A stretch of 64,000 nt of DNA from Peribolospora baueri (lineage: Eukaryota; Basidiomycota; Peribolosporomycetes; Peribolosporales; Peribolosporaceae). The stretch spans positions 172,751 to 236,750 of the forward strand of contig JAMDHS010000027.1 in NCBI GenBank assembly GCA_029717555.1, given 5' to 3'. The stretch's first letter is position 1; every line of letters begins with the position of its first letter. The notes below the pieces were generated by a model. The model was not told the DNA's origin and searched no databases. It saw nothing but the letters and a program-made list of their open reading frames with translations. Both the position numbers and the translations under genes were made by a program. Below, in pieces: positions 10,617-23,401 of this stretch.

Positions 10617-11463
10617 TCAAAAGGATATCAGCCCACGCCGTCGGGCGAAGTAGAGGGCGAGGAGGATGGGCAGGAGTAGGCGGAGGAGGAGGCGCCTGAT
10701 TCCCGGAGCACGGCTCACTGACTCTTGTGCGGACGAAGAGAAGCGAGAAGGATCAGTGTCCAGCATGTAGCCCCGACGAGTCAGGTGGGGGAGGAGCGAA
10801 TGTGGGAAAATGGAGAGGGGGGAGAAGGAAGACGAAAGGTTAGATGGCACGTCCGAGAAAAAAAAATGGCACGTCCGATTTCGCCCCTATAAAGCGCCCC
10901 CCAGATCACCCGCCACCCGCGCGAAAAGATTCAGTCGACGCACCTTTGCGTATCTGGTGGCCATCGCCTTCGAGTCGTTCGTCCCGTTGGGCTTGCTGAA
11001 GGGCAGGTTGGGTGCGACGCCGACGACGCGGAGCGCCATGCCGACCTTCGCGAACGTGTACGGCGGGTACCGCACGGAGAGGGCCTTCTCGACGAGCGAC
11101 AGCGTGGGCGCGATGACAGTCGAGCGGTGGTGGCTGAAGAGCTCGAAGGTATGCTTGCCGTGGTAGCCAAAGTTGCCCGATGGGCCCGTGCCGCCGAAGG
11201 GGAGCGAGGGGATAGTGAAGTGGACGAGCGTGTCGTTGGCTACAGCGCCCCCGGAGCGGGTGTTGTTGAACACTGATGGCAGAGCAGTGGCGGAGGGATC
11301 AGACGACGGTGGGGCAAGGCAGGGAGAATGGGCGCCCAGACCAGATGGGACTCACCAAAGTCCCTGTTCTTGGAGTTGTTGGTGAAGACGTAGATGACGA
11401 GCGGCTGGTCGCTGGGCAGCGAAAAGGGAAGGAAGAGGAGACACATGGATTACGGGTGAGTTT

Positions 11464-11497
<34 letters not shown>

Positions 11498-13328
11498 CAC
11501 AAGCGGCCAGGCTGAGAAAAACCCTTTGTCACGCTCACTTGCTGTTGATGTAGTTGACGGGCTCTTCAATGTTCTGCGACAAGGGAACGAGGGGCACGGG
11601 TGTCGGTCGTCGGCACCATTTTTGTGAGCGTTCGCGGACACGTTACATGCCGGCGTTGTCGCCCAGCAGAACGAGAGAGCACTCACGTCAAAAGTCATGA
11701 TGGGGAAGAGGGGCCCGAACAGCTCTCCCTTCATCAAACTGTCATCCTTGTTAACGTTCTTGATGACTGTGGGGCTAAAGTACTTGGTCTCCGGGTCCAC
11801 GTCGCCGCCGAACACGATCTCGCCCTTGGTGTCATCCAGGATCTGCTTGAGCCGGTTGAAGTGGTTCCCGTTAATGATCCGACCGTAGCTTTCGCTCGCC
11901 TTGATGTCGCCTTTGACATCCCCGTAGTACTCCTCCTCGAGGACGGCTCGGAACTCCTTGATGAAGCTGTCCTGGACGGAGCGATGGACGTAGATGTAAT
12001 CCGGCGCGACGCAAGTCTGGCCGACGTTCATCACCTTGCCCCACGCGATGCGACGAGCGACCAGGCGCATGTTCGTCACGGTCGAGTCGATGATGCAGGG
12101 CGACTTTCCACCGAGCTGCGTCGGACCGTATATATAGATAGGCGAAGAAGACGTTAGATACGCTGGGGACGAGGTCGCTCTGCCGCCGAGGATCGGACGC
12201 TCACCTCGAGGGTGCAGATACCCAACCACTTGGCCGCCTTCTCTGCGACGATCTTTCCGACAGTCTGATTGCCGGTGAAGAAGTAATGCTCGAAGCGCTG
12301 GTCGAGGAGCTCGGTAGTCTCTTTGACGGCGCCATTGACGATGGCGAAGGCGTCCGGGTCGAGGTACTTGGGGAAGAGCTCGGACAAGATCTTTGAGGTG
12401 TTTGCAGACACTTCAGACGGCTTCAAGATGGCCGTGTTGCCCGCTGCAATGGCTCCGATGAGGGGAGTGATGGACAATCCGAGCTGTGAGAAAGGGAGAG
12501 GAGCGAGAGAGGAACGGGAGGTCGAGTGGAAGGAGAAGGGCAGGCGAGAGGGGGAAGGCGAATGCAAAGGAGGGAGAAGAACGATGGCCAGGGGATGTCA
12601 GCTTTGCAATCCTAACGTAGCTATGGGATCGTGGAACCCCTGTAGCCGTTTTACTTACGGGGTAGTTCCAGGGGCTGGGTGAGAAGTCGGTGAAGATGGG
12701 CTTGGTCAGCCGTCCGTCCGTCCGTTCTTTGCGGCCGCGTCGGAGGCGTTGCGGAACTCACGAGATGATCAAGACCGTTCCCTGGGGATCCTTCCTGATG
12801 TGCGGCCGGTGCAAGACCCAGGCCATTCCGGGCCACGGCCTGTCAGGCTTGGCCCAAGAGTCGAGGGAGCTGATGGTGTGCAGCAGCTCGCCCTTGACAA
12901 GGCCGAGCTCGGAGAGGATCGCCTCGGGGCCGGGCTTGCCGAGGTCTGCCTTGATGGCGGCGCAGATGGCGTCCTTGTTCTCATCGAGCAAGTACGCGAG
13001 CGCCTTGAGCTGGTCCTTGCGGTAGGTGAGCGGGCGCGTGCGGCCGGAGTGGAAAGTGGCGCGGAGTCGACGGACGAGCTGGCGGAGAGAGGAGACGGCG
13101 AGTGCGGAGGGCGTAGTCAGCATGTGCGCCTTCACCTCGCATATCTCCATCGCCCTCATTGGTAATCGTCCGATGGTGTTTTTCTCTATGCCTCATTCTT
13201 TCATCCATCCTTTCCTCCATCCCTTCTTTCTCTTTCCCCGCACTGGAGTCGGATCAGACGACGGGCTGGCTCACCGGAGCGATCTCGTCGACCGGGGTGT
13301 AAACCAGAGTGCTGTCTTGGGAAGACAT
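10617..13328 (-). CDS. HFD1: Fatty aldehyde dehydrogenase, ALDH3/Hfd1-like, tail-anchored
   Basis: Nine exons on the minus strand: 13328-13275, 13078-12762, 12674-12659, 12483-12205, 12115-11687, 11573-11539, 11411-11356, 11272-10944, 10721-10617 (539 aa). Every phase agrees. It would oxidise fatty or other hydrophobic aldehydes to acids with NAD(P). The sequence shows the cofactor motif FTGNQTVGK and general-base Glu222 in TLE-LGGKSP. Catalytic Cys257 lies in [11 protein letters not shown]. Further family motifs are [20 protein letters not shown] and [12 protein letters not shown]. The last exon encodes a hydrophobic helix ([19 protein letters not shown]) that should anchor the protein in a membrane, as in yeast Hfd1 and mammalian ALDH3A2. 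Exon 3 is only 16 nt and supplies the conserved PWNYP. A 30-base A run lies in the intron between exons 6 and 7. A decayed copy lies just downstream. Confidence 0.93.
11467..11496. repeat. 30-base poly(A) run inside an ALDH intron
   Basis: Thirty consecutive A on the plus strand form a T run in the intron 11412-11538 of the minus-strand aldehyde dehydrogenase. It lies near the 5' splice-site side of that intron's second half and may act as a long pyrimidine tract. Confidence 0.9.
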
Positions 13329-14248
13329 GGCGAGAAATGGGTGCAGGGACGTGGAGAGGAGGATGAGTGGGTAGCGGCGAGTGGTGGTGAGGTGAAAGTG
13401 AGTGTGAGGGGAGGCAGCGTCGGAGAAGGAAGGGGAAGGGAAGTAGACGGACGAGTGCGGGGCCGTGACGGACCGGGCTTACGCGACGCTTTCCAAGCTG
13501 AGCCTCGAGCGGAGATGGGATTTGCACCTGAAAGACGCTGGGCACGTGATCAGGGGTTCTTTCTCTTCGGAACCCGCTCGCCGCCTTGGCCGCGTCGCCA
13601 GGCCGACCTTGGCAACGACTTGCTCTAAGTAGCTACGTGGTCGCCCCACGCACTTATTATTTTCTATCTACTTACGCACTTGTTTGCTTAGTCTACTTGA
13701 CCCCACCCGGCCGTCCTACTTGCCACTGTGCCGATCCGACGACGGCCTTCCCCACAAACCTCTCCTCGCGCCGTCACGCGCTTCTTGACCGACCCCACCC
13801 ACCGAGGGTGCGGTACGTACATATACATACATACATACAGTATTCTGGTGTATGTACGTACGGTAGAGCAAGGGGTCGGACGACTAGTGCAACCGACGAT
13901 CCGAGCGCATACGTCCTCGTTTTGTCCTGTGTAGGTCAATCCAGGTCGTTACCACAGATCACACACACATACAAAGCCTGTAGAGTGCAGAGCCACGGAG
14001 ACAAGCAGGGCGGGAAGGAGACGGTGGGGTATGTATGGACTCGTAAGTATTCCGACCTATGGAAACGGATATGCACCTGTTGTAAATAGCAATGTGGTTG
14101 GACGGGACGCAGTAGTACCAAGTAGCAGTAGTAGTCATGACGTTATGACGCCGAGTTCCTGCCGCCTTTGGTGACGCAACATGAGGACGAATGGGTTGTC
14201 CTTCACGCCTCTCACCGGCCGCCGGACCCGGACCCCTAACATCCTCTC
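13329..14248. other. Intergenic between ALDH and the GPC acyltransferase, with a hairpin
   Basis: This 920 bp stretch contains the promoter of the minus-strand ALDH gene and the 3' flank of the minus-strand acyltransferase. No gene is supported. It contains an ATAC microsatellite within a long inverted repeat at 13813-13861. ORFs on both strands are low-complexity. Confidence 0.5.
13813..13861. repeat. Perfect 11-bp inverted repeat enclosing ATAC repeats
   Basis: GTACGTACATA at 13813-13823 is matched exactly by its reverse complement TATGTACGTAC at 13851-13861. Three more pairs, one a G-U wobble, extend the stem inward. The loop holds tandem ATAC units. It could form a stable hairpin in the 3' flank of the acyltransferase transcript or in the ALDH promoter. 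Confidence 0.8.
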
Positions 14249-16923
14249 TCAACCCGACGTCGCTCCCTTCACGCAGTCTTGCTCCCCCTCTCTCTTCTTC
14301 TCCACCTCTGACGATCCCGACGAGCCCTCCGCCTGCCCACCTTCATCCCCTCCGTCCTCGTACACCTCCCTCCTCACCTCCGTCGGACTTTCCGTCAGCG
14401 CCCCACCACCTGCCCTGTCCCCCGCCTCCCTCGCAGAAGCCGCCGCCATCTCCGCACGCAGCGCGTTCAGCTCCTTCTCGAAGCGGGTGGCGAAGACCTG
14501 TCCAGTACGAGTGAAGTGCGATGCGAAACATCATCAGAAAGATCGATATCGCCCGTTCCAGTAGAGGAGGGTGAGGCACTGAACGACGCCATCGGAACTC
14601 ACATCCACGTAAAAAGTCGCCCCGTTCCACACGCTCAGAGTGAAAATCCCGACCAGGAAGCAGGCCGTGGCGACCGACGAGTCGTAGAACACACAGAACG
14701 CCGGAAGCTTTTGCCGTACGAGCATAACGAGCGCGACGTAGCCACCACTGGTTAGACGGATCCGCGACGACACCTGCGGGAGGAGAGACCGAAGGGACTC
14801 ACCATCGTCAAGATAGTATAAATAAATTGCATCGCTGGTTCACCGGGCACGAAACGTCAATCCAGCTTTAGTTCTCGGTTGGGACGTCGGAAGAGACGTC
14901 CACCAGAACTCAATTTTCTCTCACCCATGAAGGTGAACTCGCGGTAATTCTCTGGAACTTTGCCGAGCACCTTGCCGATGGACGACTTATGGTCGCTCGC
15001 CTGCGTGTACATGCGCCCGGTATAGCCTGTCAGTGGGCGGAACTCCCACACCACACGGGTAGCTTTATCGTGCAAGAGGGACCGATGAGCCCCTCACCAG
15101 GAAACTGAAACTCGTCATCCTCTGACCACGCTTGATCTTTTGTGCCTGGCGAACGCTCAGCATGCGCCAGTATCCGAGCTGCCATATCGAGTACCTAAAC
15201 GAAGCAAGCATTGACGCGAGACGTCAGCCGATTTGCCATTTATTTCGCGCGAACGCTCAGGCGCGCAAACGAAGAGCCCCACCCACACTGCGATGTTGAA
15301 ATAGAGCGCTCTGCCCATGCTCAGATGCGGCAGCTTGGCCAGCGCCGGGAAGCGCTTTAGCGCTACGTCCTGTGCGCCGCGTGTTCGCACGATGCGACGT
15401 TAAGAAGAGATGGACACAAACGTGACAGGCAGGGTTGCGCGACCTCGCCCGGGAGAAAGGGAGGAGTCATGTTTACCCACCGTTCGAAGGAAGTGTCTGA
15501 TCGTGCTGAAGACGAACGGAGGGTAGAGATGGATGAAGAGCGAGGTGACCTTGTCAAGCGAGTGGAAGACGAGCGAATTGCGCCACGCCATGACCGCCCA
15601 GGCGAGCGGCCCGTGGGCAATACAATAGCAAGTCGCGAGCAAGAAGGGCGACTCCGGGAAAATCCAAATGTAGATCAGATTGAGAACGTTGGCGAAGTAG
15701 CTGTGGGGAGAAGGAATAGCGCGCCGATCGGCACCGTCATCCCTACGTGCGCTTGACACGCCTACAACCCTCCACTAAAACTCTTCGCAAACTCTCACCA
15801 GTAGTCCGCTAGGAAGTAGTGCCAGCTCTTCTTCTTGTATCTGGATTCGTTCAATAATTTAGAGAGAGGTGTTCAGTCATTTCGAGCAGCGATACGCACC
15901 TGCGCCGTCGCACTACATTACTTACGTGAAGTAGCGAATAGGCAAAAAGTACAACGCTTGCACGGTGTACCAGACGTGGATGTACTCCGGGGCGAGGCCG
16001 AACAATAGTGATGAGGCGAAGAGATTCATGACTCCGAGCATGAAAGAGAACTGCGCATAGGAGTAAAAAACGCAAGAAGGTTAGTCACAAGTGTCGTCGA
16101 ATACGACAGACGGCAACTGGACGGGACGGAGGCCCACCTTTTCCCGCAGTTTGACCACTTTGGCGTCTTGCCAATTTCGCGAGAACTTGTTGACCCTCGC
16201 CGATATCTATATGCGGTGACGACGTACGCCCTTAGAACCCCCATATGCCACACAGGTAGGGCGCCCGTCTCTTTACGCTCACCTTCACCATTGCCTTCTG
16301 CAGTTCGGCGTCTAAACGCTCCATCTCCTTCGGGGACATGCCGAGGCCTGAGCCAGCTTTTCCGACAGACTTCTTTGCCTGCCTGACCAGCTCCTCGCGT
16401 CGCTTTCTGGCACGATACTTCATTTGACGGAAGATCTCCTGGCGTTTGCGCTCCATCAGGTCTACGCGGGAATCAATGAACGTCTCGAAGAAGTCTGGAA
16501 GATCGGAAAAACGAGAGAGACGAGCGATAAGCGACGGGCGCCCACCAAGGGAGCAACTGCAAAATGAACAATTGACTTACCAAGCAGAGGCGACTCTCCT
16601 TCGCGAAGGTCTCTCCATCCGGCCCGTACCCCGCTCTCACCACCGCTGGTGCTGTTGCTTCTGCTCAGAGCGGGTGTAGTCGCACCGGAGCTCAAGCCGC
16701 TCGCGTTCCCGTCTCCCTCGGTATCCGAGAAGACCATCTCGGCGGCGTCGGCATAGTCCCCGCCCTCGGCTTCGTCCTCGCTGTCATCTAGAGCGGAGGC
16801 GCGTAGAATTGGTTCTTTCGCGTCCGAAGGTGGAGCGACGGGTGCGGCAGAGTCCCCAGTAGCGCCATCGGGCGCAGTGGTCGGGTCTGGGAGAGGGAGG
16901 TCGAAGGCGACCGTACCGCTCAT
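14249..16923 (-). CDS. GPC1: Glycerophosphocholine acyltransferase (Gpc1-like, DUF2838)
   Basis: Exons: 16923-16581, 16494-16283, 16206-16138, 16050-15926, 15840-15799, 15700-15481, 15369-15287, 15194-15098, about 15042-14925, 14834-14803, 14773-14603, 14497-14249 (about 586 aa). All phases fit; the acceptor chosen at 15042 is the one uncertain junction. The family acylates glycerophosphocholine to lyso-phosphatidylcholine in the ER membrane. The first 114 residues are disordered and acidic (DDSEDEAEGGDY). A basic helix (MKYRARKRREELVRQ) follows, then several membrane segments. Family-typical stretches are GPLAWAVMAWRNSLVFHSLD, HLYPPFVFSTIRHF and IKRGQRMTSF. The C-terminal part has VPENYREFTF, MQFIYTILTM and WNGATFYVDVFATRFEKEL. 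The tail is charged. It shares a 295 bp bidirectional promoter with the CLASP gene. Confidence 0.88.
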
Positions 16924-17218
16924 TATCCGTGGGCAAAGAGCAACGTTAGCAGAGCGTGTCTTGGAGGCGAGGGTGTATACGGTAATTGAGAGGAGCTCAA
17001 TACCGACAAGTGGTGGCCGTATGTATGACGTCGGCCTCCGTCTCGACTCCTTCCGGCTGATTACGTCCTGACGTGAGCATCGCGATGCGTCTGCCGCAGC
17101 ACAGCTAATTGCTTGCCAGCCGGCGTTCCTCTCCACCTGACCAAACGAAGATCGACAGACGATCATCGACGGTCGAGGCGGAACAGATAGCAGCAGCGCA
17201 ACTCGCAGAGCAGGTGTG

Positions 17219-20200
17219 ATGGCAGATTTCAACGACGTGGACAAGCTGCTTGTCAAGCTGAGAGGGTTCGTAGGTGAGACGGTGGCCGTGTTGATAAGTG
17301 TCGTCCTCCCGTGAAATGCACGCTGATGCCGCGTTTGCACGCGTTCAGACGCTGACAAGAAGGTGGATTGTTTGACCGAGCTCGAGGCGGAACTCAAGAG
17401 TGGCACCTCGGTGAGTGAGATGCAGACCGACGCTTGTCGTTTCTCTTCTGACTGTCCATCCTCTTTTCAACGGTCATGTAGCTCCAAGACCCTGACGCTG
17501 CGACCGGTATCCTCAAGCTGTGCCTTCGTGCACCGCAACACGCGTTATCGGCGGCCACCGTCAGTTTCCTGCCTTTCTACCTCACCCTCCTTTACGACGC
17601 GTCCTCGACGTCCGTCAACCCGCTTTCCCAACACCATGTCCGTTCTGCCTTGACCGCTTTCCTCACTCCTGGCGGTGGCTCTGTCCTCGATCGGTTGAGC
17701 GACGCCAGGGAGAAAGTTCGCGAGGCGGCCAAATCCACGCTGCTCGAGTCAGCCAAGGCGGCGCTCGTGGTGGGTGGCGGTAAAGCCATCAGTAAGGCTG
17801 CCGGTGACAGAGAGACAGCCATGGGCATCTTCGAGAGGTGTCTCAGAGAAGGAGGGTTGGGTGCAAAGAACTGGAAAGTCAGAGAGCAGGTGAGTAGCGA
17901 AGGATTCGCGATCGGTGGCCACTCGCCCTGGCGCCACACCGTTCCTGACGAATTTGTTCGGCTTGAATTTCGGCCCGGAATACCATCCAGTCTCTCCACG
18001 TCTTCCCTCTTTTGCGCACCTTGCCCGCTTTCCCCCTTCGTCCGTACGTTCCCGCGCTGGTCGGCCTTCTCGAGGACTCGGACGGCACGGTACGCGACGT
18101 AGCACGCCATGCTGTCATCTCCGTCTTCTCTCCCGCGTCGGCGGCGGCGAAGACAGACTTGAAGAACACGATCGAAAAGAAAGGCGTGCGAAAGAGCATC
18201 GCCGAAGCCGTCCTGTCCGCCGTCTTCAGCCACCCCAGCGCTGCTACCGCCGTCAAGGAGGGGCATTCAGCGTCTACTGGTAGCGATAAGGGCTCTAGTC
18301 CCGCCGCAAGTAGCACGAACCTCGCGACCGCCGCCCCTGAGCAGGCGTCAGACGGACCGTCCAGCGGGGCCGCACCGAGGCCGGGAGCAGCGACTCCCAC
18401 CACTGGGCCCGAAGACAACTTGGATCCAGTATATGTGAGTCTTTCTACTCCTCTCTGTGGTGAGACCCCGCTTATACTCATCATCCCTGTTTGTTCAGGT
18501 TGGTTCTCGCTCCGACCTAGAGCGACAATTCGCCGTCATGCTACCTTTCTTTCAAGTAAGTCACAGTTCCTTGTGTGGTTCCGATCTTCGTCTCACAACA
18601 TGAGCTTCGCTGCTTGTATCCTCCAGGGCAAGGAAACCGAACACAACTGGTCTTCTCGAGAACAGTCGGTGGTCAAGCTTCGAAGGATGCTGCGAGGGCA
18701 GGTCCATGTCGAATACCCAGACGCCTTCTTAGCAGGTCTGAAATCCTGTCAGGAAGGCCTTTTGAAGACAGTGAGTAGACCTTATTTTCGGGAGCTTGGC
18801 ACTGTCGCCCACTAATTCTTCTACCTATGGCGTTCTGTTTTCAGCTCGCGTCTTTGCGGACAACTGTGTCCATGAACGCGATCTCCCTGATTCGGGACTT
18901 GGCAACATACCTCGGCCCGGCGATCGACTCTATGTCCGACACACTTCTCTCCAACCTTCTCCGTATGGCATCGTTCACGAAGAAGATCATTGCGGCGGCC
19001 GCCCAGGCTGCCGTGGCCGCCATCTTGGAAGCCATTCCTCCTCACGCAAAGGTGATCAACCAACTGGTCCAGACTGCAGGCGAAAAGAACGTCCAGAGCC
19101 GCGTGTACGGCTTTCAACACATTGCCACCGTCTTGCGCGCTCACTGTAGAACACAACGAGGCATGCTGGAGCAGGGAGGCGGATTAGACACAATCCAGAA
19201 CTCCATCAAAAAGGGTCTCGGGGACGCCAACAAGGACGTGAGGGAGAAGGCAAGAGCGACGTTTTGGGCGTTTCACGCCGTGTGGCCTGGCCCGGCTCAG
19301 GCAATGATGACCAAATTGGACGGCGTGGCACAGAAGCAGCTCCAGCTGTCAGCGCCAGATGGACCTGATCTGGCCGTGATCGACTCAGCCAAGTCGACGC
19401 CGAAGAGGACCAACATCAGAGCTGCTATTGCGGCACGAGGCGGTGCCAGGGGTGGCCTCGCCTCAAAGCCGGGGACACCAAGGGCCGCAACCCTGAGGCA
19501 ACCTGCTCCGAAACCGAGCCCTGGACAACTCGCTGAGGCAGAAGCCACTCCCCTACCACCTTCTCCAACACCGAGCTCGTCCGGTTCGCCGCGCGCGAGG
19601 GCGCGATCGCCCCAAATGAGCCCGCCTTCCCGACCGCTATCGATTGTGGGCTCTGCCTCACCTACGGCTCGGATGTCTACGGCCCAGCCATCCACGACGA
19701 CTAGGCCTCTAAGCCTTCACGGGGGCAAGTCGTCGAGCGGCCTCGACGTCTCGCGCCTGTCTAACACGCCTCAGGGATCACATTCCGTCATTCGTCCATC
19801 ACTGCGCGGTCGTTCCTCGTCAGGCGGATCCTCTGGTATGAGCCCCATGATGCGGCCGTCCCCTTTGAGTCGTTCTCGAGGGCCGTCGGACATGGAATAT
19901 GACGCGATGGCTTCCACGCCGACGGCGGGTCGAGGTCTGTTGGGATCTGCGACGTCGCCGACGCCGACGCCGGGACGCGACCTGATGGACCTTGGCAGCG
20001 ACGACGACACGATCCAGTTGGCTGCCAAAGTCCCTCTTCCTTCCGACGCGCTCGATGGAGACTCTTTCTACGGCCAGGACCTGATCAGCTTTTCGAGCTC
20101 GCCGTCGGCGCGGAATCAGGCGCTCCCACGTGCGATGGTGGGACGACGTGTGCTTGAGCGAGACTCGACTCATGAGGACGTACTCAGAAAGGAGGTTGCT

Positions 20201-21614
20201 GAAGCGCACGAGGAAGCGGGCCGGTTCTTGGACCTCATGGGCACGTCGCCGCCAGCCTCTTCGGCTTCTCAGTTGACCGCCGATCAAACCACGCCTGGCA
20301 AGCCTCCTGTTTCTCTGCCTTCAGTAACGGCACTGTCTTCTTCAGTGCACACGGCGCATACTCCAGCCCGGCCCGCCATGGACGGAGAAGCGATCGAAGC
20401 AGAAGCCGACTCTCCCTTCGGAGCAAAGCCGATTCGAGCCGACTCGAGCAACTCTCAGCCGACGAACTGGTTTCTGCGCAAGGCGATGAGGCTGGACGCG
20501 ATGTCGAAGGGCTCGCCCTTGACGAGGGAGCGGAGCGAGGTCCAGGCTTGGATCAAAGCTATACTCGAAGGTTCCGCGGACGTGCAGACATTCAGGAAAC
20601 TGAGGAAGCTCAGCAAGGAGCAGCGGATCGCTCTTGGCACCGATTCAGAGGATACGGCTTCGAGCGATGGCCACGCGCTCGTGCCCGGTGCCAATGCCGG
20701 CGCGACCGACCAGCGCTTCGCCGAAGAGAACGAGGCAGATGACGAATTTTCGGCGTGGAGAGAGGGTCGGCTTTTCGAAGAGCTGTTTGCAGCGCTCCAG
20801 ATGTTCCTCAGAGAAACGGGTAAAGTGAGTCGCCGCGACGATTTTATGACGAACGTTACCTTGTCGAAATTGAAGTACGCCTTTCTTCCAACTATCCATT
20901 TTGGCTCAGGCTCCCGATGCTCGAGCAGCGGCGATAACTCTGCTGCAAAGCCTGGTCGATCACGAGTTTCCCCTATTCGCAGGCCACGAACATGACCTGC
21001 TCTTCCTGCTTTTCGATTTGCGGAAGGAGACCGAGCCGACTGTGAGATCTATATCGGGAATATTGGTCCGATGAAGCCAGTCATGCCAAGACCGATTCAT
21101 TGATCTTCATTCATTATCCTCTTCTACTTGCTCAGATGAACAACGGGACTTTCGCCATCATTCAAAGCTGGGCTCGTCGCACGGACCCTATCTTAGGCCT
21201 GGGGTCGCTACAACTCATCATGCAGCGCTCTCTTGCCGTTTCGGCGTCTGACGCTCCCGTGCGTCTTCGTCTGTATACCTTCGGCTTGGATGCCATGGCG
21301 ACTGTTATGGGACGACTGCCAGCTGTCGTGCTCGAGGACGAGCTGCCGAGAGTCAAAGGCATGCTCAAGGAGGTGAGGACCACTACACCCATTGCCAAAT
21401 TTTCTATCCGTCGACAATTTTACGCTGACTTGTTGCTTTCTTTTTTGTGCTGTAGGCACTGAATGACTCGAACGTGGCGCTTCGGATGTCCACAATTAGG
21501 GTGATCGTCGCCTGCCACAAGGTGATGCAGGACGAGACGCAGCTTTTCACTTTGCTTGCGCCCCTGTCGAGGGATCAGACGAACCTCCTCACCTACTACG
21601 CCGCCAAGGGCTGA
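17219..21614 (+). CDS. STU1: CLASP-family microtubule-associated protein (Stu1/Cls1)
   Basis: Ten exons: 17219-17273, 17349-17410, 17482-17889, 17991-18434, 18499-18555, 18627-18770, 18845-20824, 20910-21041, 21136-21372, 21456-21614 (1225 aa). All phases agree. CLASP proteins bind microtubules, promote rescue and suppress catastrophe at the spindle and cortex. The N-terminal helical repeats (residues 1-260) resemble a TOG array. A second TOG block (about 360-550) shows the family pattern NWSSREQSVVKLRRML, SMNAISLIRDLATYL, DANKDVREKARATFWAF and FHAVWPGPA. A long Ser/Pro/Arg-rich linker with SSGGSSGMSP-type repeats follows and probably contacts the lattice. The C-terminus (about 1000-1225) is again helical (RLRLYTFGLDAMATVMGRLP), as in the CLASP-interacting domain. 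Weak sequence similarity across fungi makes the exact ortholog name less certain than the family. Confidence 0.9.
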
Positions 21615-21890
21615 GCTTTCCTCAAATGTCGTACTTTATTTCTTTTGTATCGAGTGGATGGAAGGAGTGCTTCGAGATGCGCTTGTATCACCAACACGCT
21701 GCTTCGATACCCTTGCATTGTGGACGACGTTTGCTAAATGAATTCGAGCGTCCCTGGTCACGCGTGCGGCAATTCCGTTTCATCGTCACGTGCTCGATTG
21801 GATACTGTGGGGTAAAGATGATGGGTGTGGATATCGACCACCACGACCTTTATCGACCAGTTGGAAGAAGGACCATCGCAACCAGACAAA

Positions 21891-23401
21891 ATGCGCCATC
21901 CATACCGGTTTGCCGCCTTAGTCAGTCTCGCCATTTCAGCTCAGTCGGTATGGGGTCTCCCGACGATGCCGTCTCTTTCGACCGCCGTTGAGGATAAGAG
22001 GCCAGAAGTGCGGCCGCACCCGCTAGTCATCTGGCATGGTCTCGGTGACACTTACAACGGCGCAGGCATCCTGGCGCTCGAAAGCCAGGTCAAGAAAATG
22101 TATCCCGGTATTTTTGTACACAGCGTAGCCGTTATGGATGATCCGTCGAGCGATGAAAGGGCGGGATTTGTGAGCGTCGTCCATGGCGGACTCGGATGTC
22201 TTGACGAAGGCGCAGACGTCGATCTTTGGTCTCCAGTCATTTTGTGGTTTTACTACGATTATCACTAATCATTTTGTACTCCTTTCCCTACACCGCTGGC
22301 TCATCATTCAGTTCGGCAATGCCAACGACCAACTCGCCAAGGTCTGTCTTCAGCTCGCTGCACTACCGGAGCTCGATAATGGCTTTGACGGTGAGAGTCT
22401 TTGCGGAAACACAAAGCTGATCAGGTGAGCTTTTGTCTCATGTTGCTTGTGTCACTCGCTCCTCCCCATCCGTCTGCAGCAATCGGCTTCTCGCAAGGAG
22501 GTCAATTCTTGAGAGCCTACGTTCAGCGATGCGGAAGCGGCCCTGGCGGGAGGAAGGTTAGGAACTTGGTCACGTTCGGATCGCAACACATGGTGAGCAA
22601 AAGTAGTCTATGTGCGAGCTTGCAGATTATCAGCGGTGCTGAGCTATTATGACGCTGTGATTCTATCTTGAGTTAGGGTATCGCTGCTTTCCCATTGTGT
22701 AGGCCAGCTGATCTCCTGTGCAGGTTGGCGGAAGCGGCAGCCAGGGGTGGCGTCTATTCACACTACGCGCAGGAGAACCTCATCCAGGTGAGCATTTCCT
22801 GCTAAATAATTTGCGTGACCACGCATCTCCGCCTTGTAGACACGCAATCCGAACGCAGCTTAGTTGTCTCTAACGACTTCTGCTCCAGGCGCAATACTAT
22901 CGCGATCCGGCGCACTACGAAAGGTACCTCGCCGCCAATGCGTTCATCGCGGACCTGAACAACGAAATGCCCGCTTCGTCACCGACGCGTAACGAGACGT
23001 ACAAGTCGAATTTGCTGGAGCTGGCGAACTTTGTGATGATCATGTTCACGCGCGACAAGACGGTGGTGCCAAGGGAGAGCTCTTGGTTCAGCTCGTACCC
23101 TGTTCCGGACAACTCCACCGAGTTGGAAAGCTGGGGAGATCCGCCTGTGCCCCTGCCGCTGCGAGAGAGCCCGATCTACTTGGAGGACCACCTCGGGTTG
23201 AAGGAGCTGGACGAGCAGGGCAGGCTCTCGTTTGTTGAGTGTGAGGGAGAGCACATGCAGATCTCGAAAGAGTGCTTACTCAACGTGTTAGTCAACTACG
23301 TTGGCTCGCCGCTGGAAAAGGTTGATCATTGGAAGACGAGATGGGACGAGGAACAGGTCCCCGAATCGTCACTCGTCTTTCAAGCAGTAGTGACGAGCTG
23401 A
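21891..23401 (+). CDS. PPT1: Palmitoyl-protein thioesterase 1
   Basis: Exons: 21891-22169, 22312-22390, 22480-22592, 22677-22787, 22889-23401 (364 aa). The enzyme removes thioester-linked fatty acyl groups from proteins in the vacuole/lysosome. The N-terminus has a signal peptide (about 22 residues). HPLVIWHGLGDTYN forms the oxyanion region. The nucleophile Ser124 sits in AIGFSQGGQFLRAYVQRC. The stretch FVMIMFTRDKTVVPRESSWF supplies the catalytic Asp (about 250), and EGEHMQIS the catalytic His (about 316). These align with human PPT1 motifs known to me. LEDHLGLKELDEQGRLSF is also strongly family-like. The intron 22391-22479 contains a second GTGAGC donor at 22426, so alternative splicing there is possible. 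The gene lies 276 bp downstream of CLASP on the same strand. Confidence 0.93.
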
